Below, one piece after another: positions 7,304-15,368 of a stretch of DNA of 64,000 bases. The DNA lies in the NCBI RefSeq assembly GCF_014196335.1, contig NZ_JACIDM010000001.1, positions 434,001 through 498,000 of the forward strand. Direction: 5' to 3'. The position numbers were made by a program, and so were the translations under genes. Under the pieces are notes generated by a model. That model worked only from the letters and a program-made list of their open reading frames with translations. It was not told the origin of the DNA and searched no databases. The stretch comes from Brevundimonas lenta (GTDB taxonomy: Bacteria; Pseudomonadota; Alphaproteobacteria; Caulobacterales; Caulobacteraceae). How positions within the stretch are numbered: position 1 is the stretch's first letter; every line of letters starts with the position of its first letter.

Positions 7304-8893
7304 ATGACCGCTGCAAATCCCGCCATGACCGCGGCGCCCGCCGCCCCGGCGCCGGAGGTCAACTGGACGATCCTGCTGCTCGGCTTCGCCGGCATGGTGA
7401 TCGGCCAGTTCATGGCCATCCTCGACATCCAGATCGTCGCCTCGTCCCTGCCGCAGATCCAGGCCGGCGTGGGCGCCTCGGCCGACGAGATCAGCTGGAT
7501 CCAGACCGCCTATCTGATCCCCGAGGTCGTGATGATCCCGCTTTCGGGATACCTGTCGCGGCTATGGGGGACGCGGAACGTCTTCCTCGTGTCCTGCGCA
7601 GGCTTCATGGCCATGAGCGTGGCCACCGGCCTGTCGACCTCGATCGACATGATGATCTTCTTCCGGGCGCTGCAGGGCTTCGTCGGCGGGGCCATGATCC
7701 CGACCGTCTTCGCCGTCGCCTTCACCGCCTTCCCGCCCAAGCATCGCATCACCGCCAGCGTCATCATGGGCCTGATCGTGACCCTGGCGCCGACGGTCGG
7801 CCCGACCCTGGGCGGTCACCTGACCGAGCAGCTCAGCTGGCGCTGGCTGTTCTTCATCAATGTGCCTCCAGGCCTGCTGGTGCTGTTCCTGGTCGGCCGC
7901 TACGCCAATTTCGACAAGGGCGACCCCAGCCTGGCCAAGGGCTTCGACTGGTGGGGACTGGCGCTGATGGCGTCCTTCCTCATGAGCCTGCAGTTCGTGC
8001 TGGAGGAGGGGTCGAAGAACGACTGGTTCTCCGACGACCACATCCTGCTGCTGGCGGTCGTCGCGGCCATCACCGGCCCGGCCTTCATCTGGCGGGCGCT
8101 GAGCTACTACAACCCCATCGTCGAGCTGCGCGCCTTCAAAAACCGCAACTTCATGGTCGGGGTGGTGATGACCTTCACCGTCGGCGCGGCCCTGTTCGGC
8201 GGCACCTTCCTGATGCCCCTGTTCCTCGGCCGGGTGCGCGGCTACTCGGCCGCCGAGGTCGGGACGACGATGGTGGTGTCCGGCCTCGCCATGTTCGCCA
8301 CCGGTCCGTTCGCGGGCCGGCTGGTGCGGGCGGTCGATCCGCGCGTCCTGATGTTCACCGGCTTCATGATGTGCGCCTGGGGCATGTGGGACGCCCACGC
8401 CGTGACCACGGAATGGGGTTTCTGGCAGTTCGCCGGGGTCCAGGCCCTGCGCGGCGTCGGCGTCATGATGGCCATGATCGCCTCGCAGCAGGTGACCATG
8501 TCGACCCTGCCGCCGCACATGGTGAAGAACGCCTCGGGCCTGGTGAACCTGTTCCGCAACGTCGGCGGCGCCTTCGGCCTGGCCCTGCTGAACACCTCGC
8601 TGACCACCAATACGGCGCGGCACATGAGCGATCTGACACAGGCCATCCCGAACACCGACGGCGGCATGACGGCGATGCTGGCCGGTATGCAGGAGCGGTT
8701 CGCCGACTCCCTCGATCCTGCCGGCGCGGCGATGAAGGCGATCCACGGCATGCTGTACCAGCAGGCCACGACCCTGGCCTTCGGCGACGCCTTCGCGATG
8801 CTGGCCATCGGCTGCGCCTTCGCCGCCTTCGTCACCCTGCTGGCCAAGCCGGTGAAGATCCCGACCGGCGCCCCGCCGGTGGAGGCGCACTGA
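7304..8893 (+). CDS. emrB: DHA2-family drug:H+ antiporter (EmrB/QacA type)
   Basis: A 529-residue inner-membrane protein with about 14 transmembrane helices, the size and layout of DHA2 transporters. Features include a first helix with D-I-Q-I-V-A-S-S-L-P-Q-I, the motif-C-type segment GPTLGGHL after helix 5, and motif A near GYLSRLWGTRN. It should export hydrophobic or amphipathic compounds through EmrA using the proton gradient. The stop codon overlaps the next ATG (ATGA at 8890-8893 region), so it is translationally coupled to the TetR gene. Confidence 0.95.
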   Translation: MTAANPAMTAAPAAPAPEVNWTILLLGFAGMVIGQFMAILDIQIVASSLPQIQAGVGASADEISWIQTAYLIPEVVMIPLSGYLSRLWGTRNVFLVSCAGFMAMSVATGLSTSIDMMIFFRALQGFVGGAMIPTVFAVAFTAFPPKHRITASVIMGLIVTLAPTVGPTLGGHLTEQLSWRWLFFINVPPGLLVLFLVGRYANFDKGDPSLAKGFDWWGLALMASFLMSLQFVLEEGSKNDWFSDDHILLLAVVAAITGPAFIWRALSYYNPIVELRAFKNRNFMVGVVMTFTVGAALFGGTFLMPLFLGRVRGYSAAEVGTTMVVSGLAMFATGPFAGRLVRAVDPRVLMFTGFMMCAWGMWDAHAVTTEWGFWQFAGVQALRGVGVMMAMIASQQVTMSTLPPHMVKNASGLVNLFRNVGGAFGLALLNTSLTTNTARHMSDLTQAIPNTDGGMTAMLAGMQERFADSLDPAGAAMKAIHGMLYQQATTLAFGDAFAMLAIGCAFAAFVTLLAKPVKIPTGAPPVEAH

Positions 8894-9486
8894 TGCCCCG
8901 CGTCGCCGGACAGATCGACGAGACCAAGACCGAGGCCATCCTCGACGCCGCGCTTGAGCTGTTCACCGAGAAGGGCGCGGCGGCGTCGATGGAGTCCATC
9001 GCGCGCCGGGCCGGGGTGTCGCGCCAGACGCTGTACAACCGCTTCCCGTCCAAGGCCGAGATCGGCCGGGCGTTGGCGGCGCGGCGCTCCGACGCCATCA
9101 GCGCGCCCCTGCGCACGGGCGGCGATCCCGAGACCGTGCTGACGGCGCTGGCCGCCGGCATGCTGGACAAGCTCTGCGGCAAGGACGGTCGCGGCTCGAT
9201 GCGCGGCGTGGCGCTGATGTCGCCGCATGCGCCCGACGTCGCCGCCGCCATCTATGACGCCGGTCCCGCAGAGGGCCTGCGCCGCCTCTCGGCCTGGCTG
9301 ACGGAACAGGACGCCGCCGGCCGCCTGACCGTGCCCGATCCCGACGCGGCGGCCGAGATGTTCTCCGGCATGGTGCTGGGCCACGGTCACCTGCGCGGCG
9401 TGCTGAACGTGCCCCATCCGCCCTTCGACCGGGACGCCCGCGCGCGGGAGACGGCGCGGCGGTTCATCCGGGCTTTCGCGCCCTGA
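8893..9486 (+). CDS. TetR/AcrR-family transcriptional regulator of the efflux operon
   Basis: A 197-residue repressor. The N-terminal helix-turn-helix is about residues 13-60: TEAILDAALELFTEKG, then SMESIARRAGVSRQTLYNRF, the canonical TetR DNA-binding segment. The C-terminal ligand domain is variable and ends with a TetR_C-type helix bundle. It overlaps emrB by ATGA and is co-transcribed with the pump, a layout suggesting autoregulation through the palindrome at 6096-6111. The ligand is unknown. Confidence 0.92.
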   Translation: MPRVAGQIDETKTEAILDAALELFTEKGAAASMESIARRAGVSRQTLYNRFPSKAEIGRALAARRSDAISAPLRTGGDPETVLTALAAGMLDKLCGKDGRGSMRGVALMSPHAPDVAAAIYDAGPAEGLRRLSAWLTEQDAAGRLTVPDPDAAAEMFSGMVLGHGHLRGVLNVPHPPFDRDARARETARRFIRAFAP

Positions 9487-9549
9487 TCCTGATGACGGCC
9501 GGACGGGATCGGCGTAGAGCCCTTTCGTCCCTGTTTTGAGAGTGCGCCC

Positions 9550-10305
9550 ATGCTGATCCACCTGTCGTCCTGGCCTGAAATCGATGCGGCCCTGAAGACC
9601 ACGAAGACGGTGGTCGTGCCGATCGGCTCGAACGAGCAGCACGGCCCGACCGGCCTGCTGGGCACCGACTGGCTGTGCCCGGAGATCATCTCCCACGCGG
9701 CGGAGAAGCAGGACGCCTCGCTGGTGGTGGCCCCGACCTTCAACATCGGCATGGCCCAGCACCACCTGGCCTTCGCCGGCACCATCAGCCTCCGGCCCTC
9801 CACCTTCATGGCCGCGATCACCGACTGGGTGTCGTCGCTCAGCCGTCACGGCTTCGAGCGGATCTATTTCCTCAACGGCCACGGCGGCAATGTCGCCACC
9901 ATCGAGGCTACCTTCGCCGAGATCTACGCCGAGTGGAGCTTCGTCGAGGAGCAACCGCCGTACGTGCTGAAGCTGCGCAACTGGTGGGACCTGCCGGGCG
10001 TCAACAGCCTGTGCAACCGCATCTTCCCGACCGGCCACGGCATGCACGCCACGCCGTCCGAGATCGCGGTGACCCAGGCCGCCTATCCGGACCGCATCAA
10101 GATCGCCGACTACAGCCCGCAGATCGCGCCGGTCGGCCCGATCCGCGACGCCCTGGACTACCGCGCCCGCTTCCCCGACGGCCGCATCGGCTCGGACCCG
10201 GCCCAGGCCAGCCCGGAGAAGGGCCAGCAGATCATCGACGCCTCGGTGGCCGCCCTGCTGAAGGACGTGGCCGACTTCTCCAACGAGGTCTTGCCGGGGG
10301 CCTGA
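9550..10305 (+). CDS. Creatininase-family metal-dependent hydrolase
   Basis: A 251-residue cytosolic enzyme with the creatininase signature: GSNEQHGPTGLLGTDW (about 26-41) carries Glu, His and Asp metal ligands; a further His occurs in QHHLAFAGT and NGHGGN; and the Glu ligand lies in HATPSEIAV. The family hydrolyses cyclic or linear amides (creatinine, formamidopyrimidines, peptide tails); its substrate here is not known. The start ATG is at 9550. The gene stands 63 bp after the TetR gene and just before the phasin gene. Confidence 0.88.
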   Translation: MLIHLSSWPEIDAALKTTKTVVVPIGSNEQHGPTGLLGTDWLCPEIISHAAEKQDASLVVAPTFNIGMAQHHLAFAGTISLRPSTFMAAITDWVSSLSRHGFERIYFLNGHGGNVATIEATFAEIYAEWSFVEEQPPYVLKLRNWWDLPGVNSLCNRIFPTGHGMHATPSEIAVTQAAYPDRIKIADYSPQIAPVGPIRDALDYRARFPDGRIGSDPAQASPEKGQQIIDASVAALLKDVADFSNEVLPGA

Positions 10306-10325
10306 TTGGGGCCCAAGGCTGGCGC

Positions 10326-10829
10326 ATGACCCAATTCGATCAAGCCGTGAAGACCGGCCGCCGCCTGACCCGCAATGCGAGTTCGGCCGCCGCGACCGCC
10401 CTGTCCGGCGGCGAGATGATGAAGGCCGCCGGCGACGTGATCGCCGCGCGGATGGAGATCATGGCGGCCGGCCTGGCCGATCCGCGCAAGGCCGACCTGA
10501 AGGAGCTGTCGCTGATGGGCTCCGAAAAGGTCGAGGCCCTGTCGGAGTCCGCGTCCTCGATGGCGAAGACCATGGGGACGATCGGCGGCCGCCTCGGCGC
10601 CAGCGCCATGAGCGAACTCAGCCATGCCTCGCAAGCCGCCTCGGCCATGACGACGGCGTCCAGCCCCGCGGCCCTGGCCCAGGCCCAGTACGCCTGGGCG
10701 ATCGGCTGGTGGGGCCGGGCGGCGAACCAGACCCTCGGCCTGACCAGCGAACTGCTGAAGGGTCAGGCCGATGCGCTGAAGCCGATCCACGCCACCGCCG
10801 TCGCCAATGCGAAGCGGTTGAGGAAGTAG
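10326..10829 (+). CDS. Phasin-family protein (polyhydroxyalkanoate granule-associated)
   Basis: A 167-residue, Ala/Met/Ser-rich all-helical protein without membrane segments. The amphipathic heptad-like stretch 20-130 and the segment AQAQYAWAIGWWGRAANQTL fit phasins, small amphiphilic proteins that coat polyhydroxyalkanoate granules and control their size. No PHA synthase is in the window. ATG 10326 lies 20 nt after the creatininase-like gene, so co-transcription is likely. Assignment rests on composition and overall pattern, hence moderate confidence. Confidence 0.7.
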   Translation: MTQFDQAVKTGRRLTRNASSAAATALSGGEMMKAAGDVIAARMEIMAAGLADPRKADLKELSLMGSEKVEALSESASSMAKTMGTIGGRLGASAMSELSHASQAASAMTTASSPAALAQAQYAWAIGWWGRAANQTLGLTSELLKGQADALKPIHATAVANAKRLRK

Positions 10830-10833
10830 CTGT

Positions 10834-12279
10834 CTACCGGAACGGCGGCTCGTCGAAGGCGCGGAGCTTTCGGCTGTGCAGGCGGTTGCCTTCGGCGCGC
10901 AGCAGATCCACGGCCTGGATGCCGATCTGCAGGTGTTCCGAGATCGACCCCTCGTAGAACCGGTTGGCCTGACCCGGCAGCTTGATCTCGCCGTGCAGGG
11001 GCTTGTCCGACACGCACAGCAGCGTCCCGTAGGGCACCCGGAAGCGATAGCCCTGGGCGGCGATGGTGGCGCTTTCCATGTCGATGGCGACGGCGCGGCT
11101 CTGGTTGAAGCGCAGCGCCGATTTCGAATAGCGCAGCTCCCAGTTCCGGTCGTCGGTAGTGACCACGGTCCCGGTGCGGAGGCGACGCTTGATCTCCTCG
11201 CCCGGCGAACCGGAGACGATCTTGGCGGCGTCGTACAGGGCGCGTTGAACCTCGGCGATCGAGGGGATCGGGATGTCCGGCGGCAGCACCGCGTCCAGCA
11301 CGTGGTCGTCGCGCAGATAGGCGTGGGCCAGCACATAGTCGCCGATGGTCTGGCTGGGGCGCAGGCCGCCGCAGTGGCCGATCATCATCCAGGCGTGCGG
11401 ACGGGTCACGGCCAGGTGGTCGCAGATGGTTTTGGCGTTGGACGGACCGACCCCGATGTTGACCATGGTGATGCCGTTCCAGCCCGGCGCCGTCAGGTGA
11501 TAGGCCGGCATCTGGTGCTTCTTCCAGGCGGCGTCGGCGACGACGGCCTCCGGGTTCGGCGTGTCGCGAGTGACCACCACCCCGCCCGAGGTCGAGAAGG
11601 TCTCATAGATGCTGTTCGGGTCCTGCAGCTGGGCCAGGGCCCAGCGCACGAACTCGTCGACGTAGCGGTTGTAGTTGGTGAACAGGATGTAGTTCTGCAC
11701 GTCCTCGACCGGCGTGCCGGTGTAGTGGCGCAGGCGCGCCAGCGAGAAGTCGGTGCGCAGGCCGTCGAACTGCGACAGCGGGAAATCCTCGGCCGGATCG
11801 AACATGCCGTCGGAGATTTCGTCGCCGATGTGGGCCAGGTCGGTGGTCGGGAAATGCCGCGCGATGGCCGCCGTCATCGACGGGTCCAGGACCACGTCCG
11901 AGCCGTCCAGAACGTAGGGGAAGGGGATTTCCTGCTGCGACGGTCCGACGTCGAAGGTCGCACCGTAGTCCTGCTCCAGCAGGGCCAGCTGCTCGTTCAG
12001 ATAGGAACGGAACAGGTCCGGCCGGGTGATGGTGGTGGCGTAGATGCCCGGCCGCGAGAGGCGGGCGTAGGCGCGGATGGCGAGGTTGGTCGGACGATCG
12101 CCGAACCAGCTGACGCGCAGCTCGGGATAGGCGAACAGGCCCTCGGCCCGGGCCACGGGGTCAGGCCGCTGTCCTGTGTCCAGGAAGGTCCTGACGGCGT
12201 CGCGCAGATTGGCGACGGATTGATTGTAGAGGGTTTCGAGGCGGTCCAGAGCCGCCTGTGCTGTCATCGTTTCTGTCAT
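10834..12279 (-). CDS. amn: AMP nucleosidase
   Basis: A 481-residue enzyme hydrolysing AMP to adenine and ribose 5-phosphate, part of purine salvage and adenylate control. The N-terminal domain (about 1-190) is specific to AMP nucleosidase. The C-terminal nucleoside-phosphorylase domain (about 230-470) contains MVNIGVGPSNAKTICDHLA and AIDMESATIAAQGYRF, where Glu contacts the ribose. Two in-frame ATGs (12279 and 12267) are close together. It converges on the phasin gene with a 4-nt gap. Confidence 0.95.
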   Translation of the reverse strand: MTETMTAQAALDRLETLYNQSVANLRDAVRTFLDTGQRPDPVARAEGLFAYPELRVSWFGDRPTNLAIRAYARLSRPGIYATTITRPDLFRSYLNEQLALLEQDYGATFDVGPSQQEIPFPYVLDGSDVVLDPSMTAAIARHFPTTDLAHIGDEISDGMFDPAEDFPLSQFDGLRTDFSLARLRHYTGTPVEDVQNYILFTNYNRYVDEFVRWALAQLQDPNSIYETFSTSGGVVVTRDTPNPEAVVADAAWKKHQMPAYHLTAPGWNGITMVNIGVGPSNAKTICDHLAVTRPHAWMMIGHCGGLRPSQTIGDYVLAHAYLRDDHVLDAVLPPDIPIPSIAEVQRALYDAAKIVSGSPGEEIKRRLRTGTVVTTDDRNWELRYSKSALRFNQSRAVAIDMESATIAAQGYRFRVPYGTLLCVSDKPLHGEIKLPGQANRFYEGSISEHLQIGIQAVDLLRAEGNRLHSRKLRAFDEPPFR

Positions 12280-12331
12280 GACCTCCCTTAACGGAAGATC
12301 GTGACCAAGGCGAGACGGTGGAGCTTGGGCG

Positions 12332-13210
12332 TCAATCCAGCTCCCGATGCAGGAAGGCGGTCACGTCGGCCAGCACGGGCGCCTTCTTGCGGAACAGGGG
12401 CGAGAAGGTCGCCAGAGTGTCCTGGTGCGAGAGCCCCGGATAAAGCTTCGCCTCGCAGCGGCCGCCGGCGGCGCGCATGCGGTCGCACAGGATGGTGGTG
12501 TCGACCGGCTCGACCACGACGTCTTCTGTACCGTGTCCCAGCCAAAGCGGCGGGGCGTCGGCGCGGACGAAGGACACCGGCTGGGTCAGGGTCGGATCGG
12601 GCGCGCGGCCGAAGGCGTTGATCGAGGCCGGAACATCGAAGGGATAGAAGTCGTAGGGGCCGGACAGACCTGCCGCCGCACGGATCAGGTCCGGCGCATC
12701 CAGTCCCGCCATGTAGCGCCGGTCCAGGGCGATCATCATGGCCAGATAGGCCCCGGCCGAGTGGCCGATGACGCCCAGCCGCGCCGGGTCGCCGCCGTAA
12801 CGCGCCGCCACCGTGGCGGAGAAGGCCGTGGCGGCCGCCGCGTCCTGGACGAAGGCGGGGAAGTGGACGTCCGGAACCAGGCGATAGTCGGCGATGGCGA
12901 CCACGAAGCCCTTCGCGGCCAGCGCCTGGGCGGCCCAGCCGTACAGGTCCTTGTCGCCGGAATCCCAGCCGCCGCCGTAAAAGAAGACCAGCACCGGGCG
13001 AGGCCGTTCGGCGGCGGCCTCCGGGGCCCAGATGTCCAGCTTCTGGCGGGGATCGCTACCGTACGCCAGATCCTTCGCCATGCGACGGACGCCAGGATCG
13101 CGCGGGCCGACGCCGTTCAGCAGCCCCAGCGGGGAACAGGCTGCGACGAGCGCGCCGAGGGCGGTGGCGAACAGGCCGCGTCGGGTCATGGCCCATATGG
13201 CGCGAAGCAT
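12332..13210 (-). CDS. Alpha/beta hydrolase lipoprotein (carboxylesterase-like)
   Basis: A 292-residue protein with signal sequence MTRRGLFATALGALVAACSP. The lipobox V-A-A-C predicts lipidation and membrane anchoring, and the RR pair makes Tat export possible. The oxyanion loop is FFYGGGW (about 75-81), the nucleophile elbow is GHSAGA, and the catalytic Asp and His are plausible in GTEDVVVEP and SHQDTL. This is the BD-FAE/carboxylesterase group acting on ester bonds. ATG 13210 and ATG 13189 are both possible; the shorter form gives the cleaner signal peptide. Confidence 0.87.
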   Translation of the reverse strand: MLRAIWAMTRRGLFATALGALVAACSPLGLLNGVGPRDPGVRRMAKDLAYGSDPRQKLDIWAPEAAAERPRPVLVFFYGGGWDSGDKDLYGWAAQALAAKGFVVAIADYRLVPDVHFPAFVQDAAAATAFSATVAARYGGDPARLGVIGHSAGAYLAMMIALDRRYMAGLDAPDLIRAAAGLSGPYDFYPFDVPASINAFGRAPDPTLTQPVSFVRADAPPLWLGHGTEDVVVEPVDTTILCDRMRAAGGRCEAKLYPGLSHQDTLATFSPLFRKKAPVLADVTAFLHRELD

Positions 13211-13233
13211 GTGCGCGGCTCAACACCTTGACC

Positions 13234-15279
13234 TTAGCGCGCGCCGGAAATCAGCGCGCCGCAGTTGGCGTCCTCGGCCAGGCCCGGATCGACGAAGGGC
13301 AGCAGGGCGACCAGCGGGCTGACCAGGGCGGCGAGCGCGGCGCCGAGGCCGACCTGGGCGACGGCCGGACCGGCCTCGACGCCGACCTTCGGCGCCGTCA
13401 GCAGGCCCGACACGGTGATCGGCGACCACAGACGGATCAGCCGAGCCTCCTTGGTCTCGCCGTCGATCTTCAGATTCATCGTCTCGGTGTTGAGGTCGAT
13501 CGTGCCGGACCCTTGAGCCAGCACCGGCGTGGTGTCGATGACGAAGGTGCGCGTACGGGCCACGCCGCCGCTGACCGCGAAATCGGCGACCGCGCAGCGG
13601 ATTTCGGACGTCGAGGTGTCGCCGCCCAGCAGCCTGAACAGGCCGGCGGAGGCGTTGATGCCCAGCAGTTCGGCGAAGGCGGCGCGCATGCGGCCGTGCG
13701 GAACGATGACGCTGATCGAACCCTTCGAATTGGCGGCGAAGTCGTGCACCGACTTGCCCGGCCCTTCCAGCTTGGCCCGGCCCAGGGTGCTGCCGGTGAC
13801 CGTCGGGGCGCCGTTGCGGGCGGGGATGATCGACTCCAGCGGATAACCGCGCAGGCGGAAATCGATGGCGCTGTACGGCACGTCGCGGGTGGCGTTGATC
13901 TTCGCCGTGCCGTTCAGTTCGCCGCGGTTGAAGGTGAAGGCGACGGGGTTCAGATCCAGAACGCCGTCCTTCAGCACGGCGTCGGCCGAGACCTTGCGGA
14001 CATCCAGGTTGTTGCGCTTCACCCGCTCGGCCCGGAACTTCAGCGAGCCGTCCATGACCCGCAGGCGCTCGACGTTCAGAGGGGCGTCCGGCAACAGGCG
14101 GCCCGGCCGGCCAGAGGTCAGCACCGTATTGCCGCCGGAGGTGACCTGCGGCTTGCCGCCCAGCACCGTCATCAGATCGTCGATATCCAGCAGGCGCGAA
14201 TTGATCACTGCGTCGACCCGGCGGCGGTCGCCGACCTTGTCGACCGTCAGGTCTCCGGACACGTCCGACGAGCCGATCCGGCCGGTGAAGTCGTTGAGGG
14301 TGAATTTCGCATTGCTGCGCGTGAGGGCTCCCTCGATCCGATAGGGCGGGGTGTTCGGCGTGGTGATGCCGGTCAGCAGATAGATGTCCGCCAGGTCGCG
14401 CCCCTGCAGGCTCAGGGTCGCATTGAAATGGCCCAGGTCGAACGGGCGGGTGATCGATCCATTCGCCACCAGCTTCGAGCCCACGCCGGTGACCTCGCCG
14501 CGGAAGGCGTAGGGCCGGTCGCGCCGGATGTTGATGAAGGGCCCGCCACGCACCATCAGGGTCATCGGCGTGCCGTTGATCGTGCCCTGGCCGTCCAGGT
14601 GGAAGCCGGCGTCGCCGTCCGACCCCTCGCGGGCGTTGACCGTGGCCTCCAGCTTGATGTCGCGGTTCTGCTCGTCCAGCGAGACGCGGCCGTCGCGGAT
14701 GATCAGGCGGTTGATCGGCGGCAGCTTCAGGCCCTCGCCGGTGTCGAGCTTGTCGGGGTCCAGCACCCAGCTCTTCCGGCCGTCCTCCGTGGAGATCAGC
14801 ACCACCTCCGGCCGGGCGATGGCGACCAGGGGCATTTCCACCCGGCCGGCGAACAGCGACCGCAGGCGGACCGAGGCCTGGATGTCGTCGATCTTCAGCG
14901 TGTCCTTCTCGCGGGCCCAGTCCGGTCCCCCGATACGAAGGTCGCGGATCTGCGCCCGCGGCTCCCAGCTGAACAGATTGACGTCGAGGTCGCCGTTCAG
15001 CTCGATCTGGCGGTCGTATTTCGCCGATGCCCAGCGGCCGATCGGTCCGCGCAGCATGTTCCAGTCGAAGAAAATCAGGAACAGGACGACCGCCGTGATC
15101 ACGATCAGGGCTATGGCGGCGGCGATCTTCTCGGGCGGTCCTGGCTTGCGCACGGCGGCGTAGATGGGATCGTTCTCGACCACCCAATCGCGCCATGCGC
15201 GCACGCGCGTCCCCGCCTGGCCCATCGCTCGCTCGCGGAAGGCCGACCAGTTCGGGTTTTCATTCAAGGCGTTAAACAC
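13234..15279 (-). CDS. AsmA-family envelope protein
   Basis: A 681-residue protein. A short cytosolic N terminus precedes one transmembrane helix (about 52-72, IAAAIALIVITAVVLFLIFF). A large periplasmic domain of repeated beta strands follows, with the AsmA-type N-terminal motif (GDLDVNLFSWEPRAQIRDLRIG) and the C-terminal AsmA_2-like segment. AsmA/YhdP/TamB-like proteins bridge the periplasm and are linked to phospholipid movement and outer-membrane homeostasis. The start is GTG 15279; the nearby ATG at 15263 is out of frame. It follows the upstream peptidase genes on the same strand after a terminator. Confidence 0.9.
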   Translation of the reverse strand: MFNALNENPNWSAFRERAMGQAGTRVRAWRDWVVENDPIYAAVRKPGPPEKIAAAIALIVITAVVLFLIFFDWNMLRGPIGRWASAKYDRQIELNGDLDVNLFSWEPRAQIRDLRIGGPDWAREKDTLKIDDIQASVRLRSLFAGRVEMPLVAIARPEVVLISTEDGRKSWVLDPDKLDTGEGLKLPPINRLIIRDGRVSLDEQNRDIKLEATVNAREGSDGDAGFHLDGQGTINGTPMTLMVRGGPFINIRRDRPYAFRGEVTGVGSKLVANGSITRPFDLGHFNATLSLQGRDLADIYLLTGITTPNTPPYRIEGALTRSNAKFTLNDFTGRIGSSDVSGDLTVDKVGDRRRVDAVINSRLLDIDDLMTVLGGKPQVTSGGNTVLTSGRPGRLLPDAPLNVERLRVMDGSLKFRAERVKRNNLDVRKVSADAVLKDGVLDLNPVAFTFNRGELNGTAKINATRDVPYSAIDFRLRGYPLESIIPARNGAPTVTGSTLGRAKLEGPGKSVHDFAANSKGSISVIVPHGRMRAAFAELLGINASAGLFRLLGGDTSTSEIRCAVADFAVSGGVARTRTFVIDTTPVLAQGSGTIDLNTETMNLKIDGETKEARLIRLWSPITVSGLLTAPKVGVEAGPAVAQVGLGAALAALVSPLVALLPFVDPGLAEDANCGALISGAR

Positions 15280-15321
15280 GCGTACGGCTCCGTCGGAGCT
15301 CTCACAACGCGCGACAACGCA

Positions 15322-15349
15322 AAAGGGCGCCCCCGCGGGAGCGCCCTTT
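15322..15349 (-). terminator. Rho-independent terminator of the S9 peptidase gene
   Basis: AAAGGGCGC at 15322-15330 is complementary to GCGCCCTTT at 15341-15349 around a 10-nt loop. Read on the minus strand, the stem is followed by TTTT-rich sequence 20 nt after the stop at 15369, the correct side for the peptidase gene. Confidence 0.8.
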
Positions 15350-15368
15350 CGTCAGCCATGAAGGCCGA